NCBI GenBank assembly: GCA_946481315.1
Contig: CAMLMH010000003.1
Coordinates: forward strand, 124,001-188,000
DNA: 64,000 nt
Direction: 5' to 3'
Origin: an uncultured Bacteriovorax sp.
GTDB taxonomy: Bacteria; Bdellovibrionota; Bacteriovoracia; Bacteriovoracales; Bacteriovoracaceae
The notes under the pieces are model-generated. The model made no database searches. It was not told the DNA's origin and worked only from the letters and a program-made list of their open reading frames with translations. The position numbers were made by a program, and so were the translations under genes. This document shows positions 26,129 to 33,046 of this stretch, piece by piece; the stretch's first letter is position 1; every line of letters begins with the position of its first letter.

Positions 26129-26775
26129 TCTAAGATTTTTTGCTTATTAGGATTGAACTCGTGATCCAGAATATCGCGAATTTCAATCCCCTGGGTAATT
26201 TCAAATAAATCGAGATTATCTGCTCTAATGATGTTTACAACCGTGTTGGTATCATGAGCATACAGGGCCATTTCGCGGTCGTTTATCTTATAGATCGATT
26301 GGTTTAAATGTTTGTCGAAGTAGACCAACTTGTAACGATCAATATATTTCTTGAAATTAGCATTTAAATTTTCATGAACGACAGTTTCCCGCATTAGATC
26401 CATATCGAATTCATGCACGATAGTTCCGCGAGCATTGAAGAATTTCTTCATCATCGCTTTTGTATAAAACGTCCTGATTCTTCCTTCACCGCTATAAGAA
26501 ATCGTATAGATCTTCTGCTTTTTAAACCAACATGTATGGAGTTGAGCTTTATCAGGCGAAATAGCCAGCAATTCCATGTTTCCGAGAAGAAGCCTTATAT
26601 TGAGGACCTCGTACTCATAATTACTCAAAGGCCTTCCGTAGCGTTCTTCAAAGCGTTCTCGAGCATGTAGAGAGCACTTTAATTTCTTGAAAAAGCGCCT
26701 TGGGAAAAAGATGTGCAATAGGGCCCGCCAAATAAGCCCGCGTTTACTAACTTTTTTTCGTCTTTTAATGCCCAT
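26104..26775 (-). CDS. Unknown 223-aa island protein with a HARERFEER motif
   Basis: The family is unrecognised. After a very basic start (MGIKRRKKVSKRG, which includes a short hydrophobic patch WRALLHIFF) comes HARERFEERYG, reminiscent of the H-x3-R-x3-R opening of DUF4258-like folds found in toxins and RNases. The C-terminal half is mixed alpha/beta with TVVNIIRADNLDLFE. A ribosome-binding site (AGGAGA) lies upstream. It is transcribed from the region of operator 9, divergent from the 42-codon membrane peptide. Confidence 0.65.
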   Translation of the reverse strand: MGIKRRKKVSKRGLIWRALLHIFFPRRFFKKLKCSLHARERFEERYGRPLSNYEYEVLNIRLLLGNMELLAISPDKAQLHTCWFKKQKIYTISYSGEGRIRTFYTKAMMKKFFNARGTIVHEFDMDLMRETVVHENLNANFKKYIDRYKLVYFDKHLNQSIYKINDREMALYAHDTNTVVNIIRADNLDLFEITQGIEIRDILDHEFNPNKQKILDQIRLSCE

Positions 26776-26808
26776 GTATTCTCCTAAAAAGGCTTTTATC
26801 CGGGCAAA

Positions 26809-26825
26809 GTCTCAAAAAAGGAGAA
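26809..26825. promoter_or_regulatory. Operator palindrome, site 9
   Basis: GTCTCA, five As, GGAGAA. It lies in the gap between the 223-aa gene and a small membrane-peptide gene; its right half doubles as that gene's ribosome-binding region. Confidence 0.6.
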
Positions 26826-26826
26826 T

Positions 26827-26955
26827 ATGAAAGAGTATAAATTTATTATAGGATGCAATATGCTTAGGAAAATTAATGAGGCGCTGTTTGCTATTAATTT
26901 AGGCTTGATAATTGGATTACCGATCTTAATGGCGGTTAAATTTCTTTTTTATTGA
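26827..26955 (+). CDS. Small membrane peptide, 42 aa
   Basis: An ATG directly after operator 9 opens 42 codons with a single hydrophobic helix (ALFAINLGLIIGLPILMAV) and a basic N-terminal half, typical of small inner-membrane peptides. AGGAGA precedes the ATG at very short spacing; an internal ATG at codon 12 has AGGATG upstream and is an alternative start. The operator would cover the ribosome-binding site, so binding there could block both transcription and use of this region. No homologue is recognised. Confidence 0.5.
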   Translation: MKEYKFIIGCNMLRKINEALFAINLGLIIGLPILMAVKFLFY

Positions 26956-26956
26956 A

Positions 26957-27499
26957 TCAAAGTGAATATTTAAGCTGAATGAGCCCTTTCTCAAACTTCC
27001 GCGCATCCTTCGCCTCCAGCTTAATCATTTCTTTAAGCCCAGGCATCTCATCAAACAAACGAATTCCACTTCCCAGAATGACCGGGATAATGGAAATGGT
27101 CATCTCGCGAATAAGATTTTCCTGAAGGGCCGCACGAATCGTCTGGCCACCATCAACATAAATACGTTTTGCACCTTCGGCACCCAGACGCGCGAAAACC
27201 TCTTGCATCGAACCGCTGACCTGGAATTCATCTGCCATCGGCTTGGTAATCGGGGAGCGAGTATACACGGCGACCTTCAGGCCTTCATAAAACCACTTAT
27301 CGAATTTGGAAACGACATTGTAGGTGTTTCGTCCCATGAGAATAACGTCGATTGTTTTGGTGAATTCGGCGTAGCCGTAATCTTCGCCATCCTGATCGAC
27401 CATATGGAGCCAGTCAAGGCCGTTCTCTTTAGTTGCAATGTAGCCGTCGAGGCTCATCGCTATGAATACGCATCCGGTTGGTAGAGTTGGTGTGTTCAT
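26957..27499 (-). CDS. Dihydrofolate reductase-like protein (RibD C-terminal family)
   Basis: The protein shows the RibD_C/YyaP fold: VFIAMSLDGYIATKENGLDW at the start, DVILMGRNTYNVV in the middle, KRIYVDGGQTIRAAL and IPVILGSGIRLFDE toward the end. This family binds NADPH and resembles dihydrofolate reductase, but the physiological substrate is seldom known. At 180 residues it is complete. It is the first host-like gene to the right of the island and ends 1 base from the small membrane peptide. Confidence 0.88.
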   Translation of the reverse strand: MNTPTLPTGCVFIAMSLDGYIATKENGLDWLHMVDQDGEDYGYAEFTKTIDVILMGRNTYNVVSKFDKWFYEGLKVAVYTRSPITKPMADEFQVSGSMQEVFARLGAEGAKRIYVDGGQTIRAALQENLIREMTISIIPVILGSGIRLFDEMPGLKEMIKLEAKDARKFEKGLIQLKYSL

Positions 27500-27505
27500 C
27501 TTACT

Positions 27506-27697
27506 TCATTTCTTACAGGTGCCAGCAGACTTATCAATTTTCTGTGGATTTGTATTTTTTTTGTCAGCCTTTGCAGTGTGTTGACCGAGCTCAAGTTTAA
27601 TTTTACGTTTGTCGTCTTTATATTCAAGCTTAAAAAAACCTTTAAACCGATTAAATATCAAGAATTTCAGCACCCAACTTATAAATGAATCTTCCAT
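27506..27697 (-). CDS. Small basic protein with a repeat-derived C-terminus
   Basis: A good ribosome-binding site (AAAGGAGAACAT) precedes the ATG. The 63 residues open with an aromatic hydrophobic stretch (FISWVLKFLIFNRFKGFFKL) and continue Lys-rich. The last residues, DKSAGTCKK, are encoded by the left arm of a REP-like repeat, so the original end of the protein has been replaced or extended by the repeat. No family is recognised. Confidence 0.5.
   Translation of the reverse strand: MEDSFISWVLKFLIFNRFKGFFKLEYKDDKRKIKLELGQHTAKADKKNTNPQKIDKSAGTCKK
27510..27533 (+). repeat. REP-like palindromic repeat, left half
   Basis: TTCTTACAGGTGCCAGCAGA is a left arm; it is the first copy right of the island and supplies the last codons of the small basic gene. 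Confidence 0.7.
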
Positions 27698-28133
27698 ATG
27701 TTCTCCTTTTCACTATGATTATAGATTTAGTATTAAACTTCATCCCTTAACTGAATATTCGCTCATGCTTTGGACTTTCGAAGTGACTCATCGAAAGATG
27801 ACATTGCGTTAATCCTATATAGAATCAAACAGGGGTGCCCCTTAGTATAAATCAAGACCATTTTTTTAATATCTTTGCACCTAATCTCATTTTGGTTGTG
27901 ACGTTATAAGGTTACAAAAAATTTTCGTTGTAACGGAAGTCTTAGGTACACATCTCAAAAGTATTTTTTTTCTAATAATCATTATTCCTTCTTGCGAATA
28001 TGCTCGTTCTCGACCAGCTCAAATGCCACCAAAAGCTGCCATCCCCGGGAGGAGTCACAGAAGCTAAACAATGAATTTCTGAACCCCCTCCGGAAATTTG
28101 ATTTCGCTTTTAAAGCCTTTAAAATATCTGATT
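27698..28133. other. 436-bp intergenic stretch with an inverted repeat
   Basis: No convincing gene is seen. GTTACAA (27911-27917) and TTGTAAC (27928-27934) form a perfect inverted repeat with a 10-base gap, a possible operator or hairpin. A 24-codon frame in the last third lacks coding character. Confidence 0.45.
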
Positions 28134-28772
28134 ATGGATACGATCGATAAACTAAGCATGACCCATGTGTTAGTTTTCGCGGGTCTTGTTTTTGTCTTTT
28201 TAAACATCATTCATCTCAACCTCCAGGGAAAGGGGAGAAAGCGTCTTCTCTTTGTCAGTGAGTGCGTGCGGCTAACTCTTATGTCTGTGGTGTTACTAGG
28301 CGCAGTCCTCGGGGCCAGGTCTTTCGTCGCTGAAGAAAAACACGATCAGATGAGTAAGCGTCTGGCAGCTTCCTATGCTCAACTTAAAGAAGGCACCCAC
28401 TTCGAAAAAAAAATCATCTGTAGTTACAGGCCATCAAAACGAGGTCCCGCCGAAGACATGACCAAAATGAAAATGACCTGCAAAATGCTGGATGCGTTTG
28501 CTACGAAAGTGGCAACGGCCAGTTTTTTTGATCTCAAGGCTGAATGGGATGAATTGATTTTTCCCGAAGACTGTTCGCTCTGCACGCAGGCCCGTGATCG
28601 CATTGGCATTGAACTCAATATTGTTGGTGAAAAACAGACGGAAATCGCCAGACTTGAGCGACTCATTTTCAGCGAGGATGCGATAAAACGATTGCTTGCC
28701 TTTGGCCCATGGCTTTTAGCACTGGTCGTGAGTCTTAGTTTCTTTAGATTGACGGCGGATTTTTTTCGCTAA
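28134..28772 (+). CDS. Inner-membrane protein of unknown function
   Basis: Two N-terminal membrane helices (about residues 11-27 and 43-62) and one near the C-terminus (LLAFGPWLLALVVSLSFF) enclose a soluble central region of about 135 residues with four to five cysteines (KIICSYRPSK, MTCKML, DCSLCTQ). The cysteine pattern suggests a disulfide-bonded periplasmic loop. No family is recognised. The frame can start with TTG at 28098, but neither start has a clear ribosome-binding site; the ATG at 28134 gives a normal N-terminus. Confidence 0.6.
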   Translation: MDTIDKLSMTHVLVFAGLVFVFLNIIHLNLQGKGRKRLLFVSECVRLTLMSVVLLGAVLGARSFVAEEKHDQMSKRLAASYAQLKEGTHFEKKIICSYRPSKRGPAEDMTKMKMTCKMLDAFATKVATASFFDLKAEWDELIFPEDCSLCTQARDRIGIELNIVGEKQTEIARLERLIFSEDAIKRLLAFGPWLLALVVSLSFFRLTADFFR

Positions 28773-28790
28773 AATAGGATTTTTTTAAAA

Positions 28791-29120
28791 TTATTTTTTA
28801 CTTAGGTTTTCAAATTCCTCACGGTCCAGGCGATCTTGTTCGCAGTCGATGGCCGCATAAATAGGATGGATATTTTTAAATTTTTCCTGAGGCAAAGTCT
28901 GGGAAGGAACGCCGGCCGGTGGAGGGCACCCCTCAGAGGCCCTTTCCTGCAGTTTGAAAGTGACGAGCCCTTTTTCAATCTTCTGGATATAGATCGCTCC
29001 GTGCGATTCGGTCATGAAGCTTTGATTGGCCTTTAAGGTGACTTTGGAAGCATTGTTTTTGGGAGCGGCCTCAATGACTGCCGGAGCGGCCAGGATGAGT
29101 GCAAAAATTAATGTTTTCAT
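28791..29120 (-). CDS. Small exported protein
   Basis: A signal peptide (KTLIFALILAAPAVIEAA) precedes a 90-residue mature part with two cysteines (SEGCPPPAG and AAIDCEQDR) and a charged tail (DRLDREEFENLSKK). I do not recognise it. It is convergent with the membrane-protein gene and transcribed alone. Confidence 0.6.
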   Translation of the reverse strand: MKTLIFALILAAPAVIEAAPKNNASKVTLKANQSFMTESHGAIYIQKIEKGLVTFKLQERASEGCPPPAGVPSQTLPQEKFKNIHPIYAAIDCEQDRLDREEFENLSKK

Positions 29121-29238
29121 CCGGATATTTTATCACTTCCTGGCCATGCCCTTTTTTTTGAGCTCTAGAAAATCATAAACTGGCAGATTTGTGAGATTGT
29201 TGAACTTATAAATTGCCCATTCAAAGTGGCAGTAGTGT

Positions 29239-29273
29239 TGCGGTGCCGGTACCAAAAGTCTCCTGGCACCTTT
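29239..29273 (+). repeat. REP-like palindromic repeat, right half
   Basis: GCGGTGCCGGTACCAAAAGT then CTCCTGGCACC; it ends 11 bases before the next start codon. Confidence 0.7.
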
Positions 29274-29284
29274 ATGATTGAGGC

Positions 29285-30388
29285 ATGAAAATACTTTTTA
29301 TCCTTTTGATCAGCAGTGCTTTTGCCGGGAGACCGGTTTTCCATGAAATGACGAGAAATGAACTTCTCGCTGCAAGCGATTTCGTTTTTCTGGGATGGCC
29401 GAGCCCACGGCCAGCGACTATTGCCAACTGTCCGGCGGAGGTGGGACGCTGGCAAATCCATCGTGTGTTTAAAGGCGATAAATCGCTCGAAGGAAAAATT
29501 GTTTCGATTGCAGAGCATCGCTATTCGATGATGAAAGAGGTAAGCGGGCAAAGTAAGGGGCCAAGTTACGCCGCTCAAACCTATAAAGGGGGAACTGCAC
29601 TTTCTTTTGAAGCAACGTCCTCGATTCTGTTTACGAATAAGCGTGATGACGGATGTTTTGAACTGGCGGCCAATGGAGCGCAGGAACATCACTTCAAAGA
29701 AGCGGAAATTGATGCTTTGACGGCTGAAGCGGAAGACTGTGAAAAGGCTTCTCGAGGTTTTGAAAGCCGACTAGGAACGCTTCCACGCGATTGTCAGAAG
29801 GGAAGTGACTGCAAAATTTTCAATGTGAATCCCAATCCATGGCAAGGGCCATTGGTACTATCAAAAAAAGCACAAAGTGGTGTCGAAGATGAAGAATTCA
29901 AAACGCTGCAAGCGAAGATGAAATCCAGTTGTGCCAAATCATGGGGCCAGCAACCTCCGCTTTATGCCGCAGATTTCCCTTTTCGTTGTGTGAAGAATGT
30001 TTGCCAGAAGGGAATGGATGTGACTTTGTTGAAAAAAAATCCAGTCGTCTTTTCAAAGGGATCGATTGGAGATGGATGTGCTCCCCATGATGCTCCTTCC
30101 AAAATGATTACGCTTTCAACGGATAAAGGAAATTATCCCATGCTCGTAATTAATTGGTGGGGCGAGAAAGGGAAAGTTGTCACCGACAACAAGCATGCCT
30201 ATGAAAGGGGTATGCTGATTCAATATTGTCATGCCAAGAGAGTGTGCCCGACCATCAAGCGCATCGAACTTGAGCTTAACAAGGACAATGTCCTCGATTT
30301 TCACCTAAAAACTGAAGATGGTGAAAACCTGCGTGGAAAATTACAACTCAATGTCATCCAGTATATCCGCCCGGTGATTTGCGGTTAA
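29285..30388 (+). CDS. Exported cysteine-rich protein of unknown function
   Basis: A short signal peptide (KILFILLISSAFA) is followed by 350 residues with about 13 cysteines. The N-terminal half (ASDFVFLGWPSPRPA, then WQIHRVFKGD and SFEATSSILFTNKRDDGCFEL) resembles the pattern of exported proteins with an NTR/TIMP-like beta-barrel, but that is only a hint. The rest (QKGSDCKIF, FRCVKNVCQKG, CHAKRVCP) suggests several disulfides. It is probably periplasmic or secreted. No operon partner is seen. Confidence 0.6.
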   Translation: MKILFILLISSAFAGRPVFHEMTRNELLAASDFVFLGWPSPRPATIANCPAEVGRWQIHRVFKGDKSLEGKIVSIAEHRYSMMKEVSGQSKGPSYAAQTYKGGTALSFEATSSILFTNKRDDGCFELAANGAQEHHFKEAEIDALTAEAEDCEKASRGFESRLGTLPRDCQKGSDCKIFNVNPNPWQGPLVLSKKAQSGVEDEEFKTLQAKMKSSCAKSWGQQPPLYAADFPFRCVKNVCQKGMDVTLLKKNPVVFSKGSIGDGCAPHDAPSKMITLSTDKGNYPMLVINWWGEKGKVVTDNKHAYERGMLIQYCHAKRVCPTIKRIELELNKDNVLDFHLKTEDGENLRGKLQLNVIQYIRPVICG

Positions 30389-30399
30389 CTCTACAGGTT

Positions 30400-30484
30400 C
30401 TTACAGGTTCCAGGACACTTTTGGTGGTGCGGTGCCGGACGAAAAGGTAGGTGGAACCTTTTAGGAACCTTTTAGGAACCTTTT
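30400..30484 (+). repeat. REP-like palindromic repeat, full copy with tandem tail
   Basis: Left arm CTTACAGGTTCCAGGACACT, core GGTGCCGGACG and right arm GGTAGGTGGAACC. The terminal unit TTTTAGGAACC is repeated in tandem. It sits between convergent genes. Confidence 0.8.
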
Positions 30485-31223
30485 AGCGTTTGCGTTTTTT
30501 AATGGAATCCATCCAGGTATAGCGCCATGGCCTCATTGCAAAGAGCATTCCGTAACTTTCTAGTTCAGGATTTTCCTGATCTTCAAATTCCATCTCTTCT
30601 CGGATTTCCTCAAGACATTTATCAATTCTGTTTTTAACTTTATTCAAAGTCTGCAAAGACATATTGCCCATCTGAAAGCGGACATGTTCGTTGGGTTGTT
30701 TGAAGTCGGCCTGTAAGAAATTAATCTTAGTTTGTTCAAAGAGTAGTTTTCCCATGGCCCCTTCTTTTCTAAAACGGCGATCACGCAAAGAAGTAAGTTT
30801 GATTCGATTTTTGGGATGAAGTTCAATGAGTCCTAAGCGGTCAAGCTGAAGCAGTAGTTTCTGCAATTCCGTGGAGGAGATTTCATAATTTTTTTCTATT
30901 TTTTGAAAATTTAAACCTTCTTCAATTAAGAGCTGCAAATGAAAGAGGCGAGGATTATGAGCAAATGCTTTTTCCTGATCTTCAGAGTAAAAGGCATTTT
31001 CTTGTTCTTCAAAGAAAAGTGTTTGTTCTATAATCTCGCTGAACTTAATATCACACAACCGGCAAATTTCTTCGAGTCTCGTCAGCGTCAGGCTTTTGCT
31101 GCTTAAAATTCGCTTCACGCTGGATTCTGAAATGTCGAGCTTCTGGGCAAGCTCGCGATAGACGATGTTTTTTTTCTTTAGCAATTTTTTGAGTCCATCT
31201 AGGAACTGATCTATTTGTGACAT
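30483..31223 (-). CDS. XRE-type helix-turn-helix transcriptional regulator
   Basis: A Cro/C1-type helix-turn-helix fills the first 65 residues (KNIVYRELAQKLDISESSVKRIL), and a 180-residue C-terminal region follows with a possible second winged helix (ISSTELQKLLLQLDRLGLIEL). The layout recalls the TIGR02147-like and other Bdellovibrio-group regulators with long effector domains. A nested palindrome in the divergent upstream region (31252-31285) is its likely operator, next to the start of a 46-codon gene. The effector is unknown. Confidence 0.8.
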   Translation of the reverse strand: MSQIDQFLDGLKKLLKKKNIVYRELAQKLDISESSVKRILSSKSLTLTRLEEICRLCDIKFSEIIEQTLFFEEQENAFYSEDQEKAFAHNPRLFHLQLLIEEGLNFQKIEKNYEISSTELQKLLLQLDRLGLIELHPKNRIKLTSLRDRRFRKEGAMGKLLFEQTKINFLQADFKQPNEHVRFQMGNMSLQTLNKVKNRIDKCLEEIREEMEFEDQENPELESYGMLFAMRPWRYTWMDSIKKRKR

Positions 31224-31251
31224 AGGATTCTCCCTTAAACCTCATGGTATC

Positions 31252-31285
31252 ACTATTTAATACTTCGGTAAATAGTATTGAATAG
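31252..31285. promoter_or_regulatory. Nested palindrome, probable operator of the XRE regulator
   Basis: CTATTTAATAC (31253-31263) and GTATTGAATAG (31275-31285) are inverted with one mismatch; nested between them ACTATTTA and TAAATAGT pair perfectly. It lies between two divergent start codons. Confidence 0.6.
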
Positions 31286-31325
31286 AGTCCGAGAGTAGGC
31301 GATAACCAGAGTACAGGAGGTGCTC

Positions 31326-31466
31326 ATGAAGACATTCATACAGTCACTGATAAATGGTTCCGGTCGGAAATTTTTCTACCATGATGAAGAAGCAGCTTAT
31401 ACTGAAAATATGTCCCGCTCTAAATTATGGCAGTTTAAAATAACAGCGGTCCGCTACCATATCTAG
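31326..31466 (+). CDS. Small protein, 46 aa, divergent from the XRE regulator
   Basis: A near-ideal ribosome-binding site (AGGAGGTGCTC) precedes the ATG of a 46-codon gene. The product is soluble, with FFYHDEEAAYTENMSRSKLW in its centre and no membrane segment. Small size and divergence from an XRE regulator across a palindrome suggest that the two form a regulator/target pair. No family is recognised. Confidence 0.6.
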   Translation: MKTFIQSLINGSGRKFFYHDEEAAYTENMSRSKLWQFKITAVRYHI

Positions 31467-31549
31467 AAGCTCATCAATCACTTTCAAGATAGCACTGAGG
31501 AGCGATTAATGTTACAATTTCTTTAACTCTTATTTAGCGGACTTAAAGA

Positions 31550-32524
31550 ATGCGCATCCTGCTTTTGTTTATTGCTTCAATCTTCAGCTATGCCAGTTGG
31601 GCTCAGGGGGGGAATTTTCAGTATACCTTTATTCCAAGAGTTACCGGATTTAGTATTGAGTTGTCGGAGTTCACCAGGCACTTTGAAGAAAAAAAATTTC
31701 ATCGGATGAGTGCTTCTCCTTTGGGGAATCTTCCTCTCGTAAATGCTGATGAGGTTTTTTCTTCGCCTTATCATGCAGGCACTATTTTTATAAAATTAGG
31801 CTTAATTGCACCGGAGAAATTACGCTATAAAGTTATCAGCGAAAAAAATCTGACGCTCTATCATACGGATTCGGCCAGTATCGCTTTTTTTGATTTTAAC
31901 GTTCACGAAGTGCATGCCCTTGTCAAAAACCTGCCGGGTAATAGTTTCGTTTCACGACAGAGTGAGCGTTTTTTAAATCTTCTGATTCCTGAGGCCATGG
32001 CAGCTGACAGTGATCTCATTCATTGCCGGGGAGATTTATCATCGAGCTTAGAATTATCAGCGTTGGAATCAATTGACAGAGAAATTTTTCAAGCATTGTT
32101 GATCAGAAAAATCGGAGAATGCGGAGTTCATGCTCTTCGGGGAATAACAGAACAGGTAGATTCGGTAAAAGATTTTTTTCAGACACTGAAAGATAATCCT
32201 GTAAAGTTGTGGCAGGATATGAAATCTAATTATGAGCAGATGAAGAATCTCATTACAAATCTCTCGGCAGAGCTTAGAAGCTTTTATGAAGCAGCGGCTG
32301 GACTTACTGTTGATGAAAAACTGGAAATTGGCTGTAAGCTAATTGGGGAAGTCGTGACGAATGCTGCTTTCGTTGTCACAGGTGCCGGGGCAACAATTGG
32401 TATCGGCAAATTAGCAATGATCACTCTGCCTAAGTTGCAGCGTTTAAAAACAATGCTTGAATTAAGTAAAGGCCATAAAATATCCAAAAAAATGGCGATG
32501 GAGTCATTAAGCTGTGCGATTTAA
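31550..32524 (+). CDS. Exported protein with a glycine-rich hydrophobic C-terminal hairpin
   Basis: A signal peptide (RILLLFIASIFSYASWA) is followed by about 130 residues of beta-strand character, a helical middle (SIDREIFQALLIRKIGECGVHAL; WQDMKSNYEQMKNLI) and a hydrophobic stretch, VVTNAAFVVTGAGATIGIG, near the end. Similar glycine-rich segments precede toxin tips in polymorphic toxins. The final 11 bases overlap the next gene, which has its own signal peptide and a RelE-like tail, so the pair is likely produced together. No family is recognised. Confidence 0.6.
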   Translation: MRILLLFIASIFSYASWAQGGNFQYTFIPRVTGFSIELSEFTRHFEEKKFHRMSASPLGNLPLVNADEVFSSPYHAGTIFIKLGLIAPEKLRYKVISEKNLTLYHTDSASIAFFDFNVHEVHALVKNLPGNSFVSRQSERFLNLLIPEAMAADSDLIHCRGDLSSSLELSALESIDREIFQALLIRKIGECGVHALRGITEQVDSVKDFFQTLKDNPVKLWQDMKSNYEQMKNLITNLSAELRSFYEAAAGLTVDEKLEIGCKLIGEVVTNAAFVVTGAGATIGIGKLAMITLPKLQRLKTMLELSKGHKISKKMAMESLSCAI

Positions 32525-33032
32525 ACTTTTAATAACGTCTTTATTAATTTGCTATGAAGCAAGTGCTATCGATTGCAACTTAATGAAGTATTTAACTCAT
32601 CCAGCATTGAGTGATAAAGTTCAGTTTTGGGAAGATTATGGCAAGCTGTCTCATTCAGGTAAACTTTCAGATCGTACATTGGGTGATCTTCTTAAAAAGT
32701 ATGGAGTGGAGGCTAAAGCTGAAGTTCCGGTTCAACCAAAGATCATTCGGGAGCCGATTAATTATTCTACGGCCAGAAAAGCAGATAAAGATATCTCTAC
32801 TCTTTCACCAGGATTACGTAAAAATTATGAAGAGTTTATGACATTGATGTCGGATAAATCCGGGATTAAGGAACTTTACGCAAATCCAGGACGCTGGCAC
32901 ATGGAAAAGATAAAACGATTTAACGACGTTTATTCAGTGAGGCTCAATGGTGGAGTACGTGTTCTTTTTAAACTGGAAAAGAATGATTTGACGGTAATGG
33001 AAGTCAACGCAGCTAAAGTGCATGATATATAG
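32514..33032 (+). CDS. Exported protein with a RelE/ParE-like C-terminal fold
   Basis: After a signal peptide (FKLLITSLLICYEASA) and a linker of about 90 residues, the last 50 residues read HMEKIKRFNDVYSVRLNGG followed by VRVLFKLEKNDLTVMEV. This is the strand-strand-strand pattern of RelE/ParE/HigB-like RNase toxins (Y-x-R-L-x-G-x-x-R-V-L-F). An exported toxin fold fits a secreted effector. The catalytic residues vary in this family and cannot be judged here. It overlaps the upstream gene by 11 bases. Confidence 0.6.
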   Translation: MRFKLLITSLLICYEASAIDCNLMKYLTHPALSDKVQFWEDYGKLSHSGKLSDRTLGDLLKKYGVEAKAEVPVQPKIIREPINYSTARKADKDISTLSPGLRKNYEEFMTLMSDKSGIKELYANPGRWHMEKIKRFNDVYSVRLNGGVRVLFKLEKNDLTVMEVNAAKVHDI

Positions 33033-33046
33033 GTTGAAATACTCTG

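Noticed and set aside
13116..26955. Complete BREX, DISARM or CRISPR locus
   Set aside because: No PglX/PglZ, BrxC-like, DrmA/B or Cas proteins and no direct-repeat array are present.
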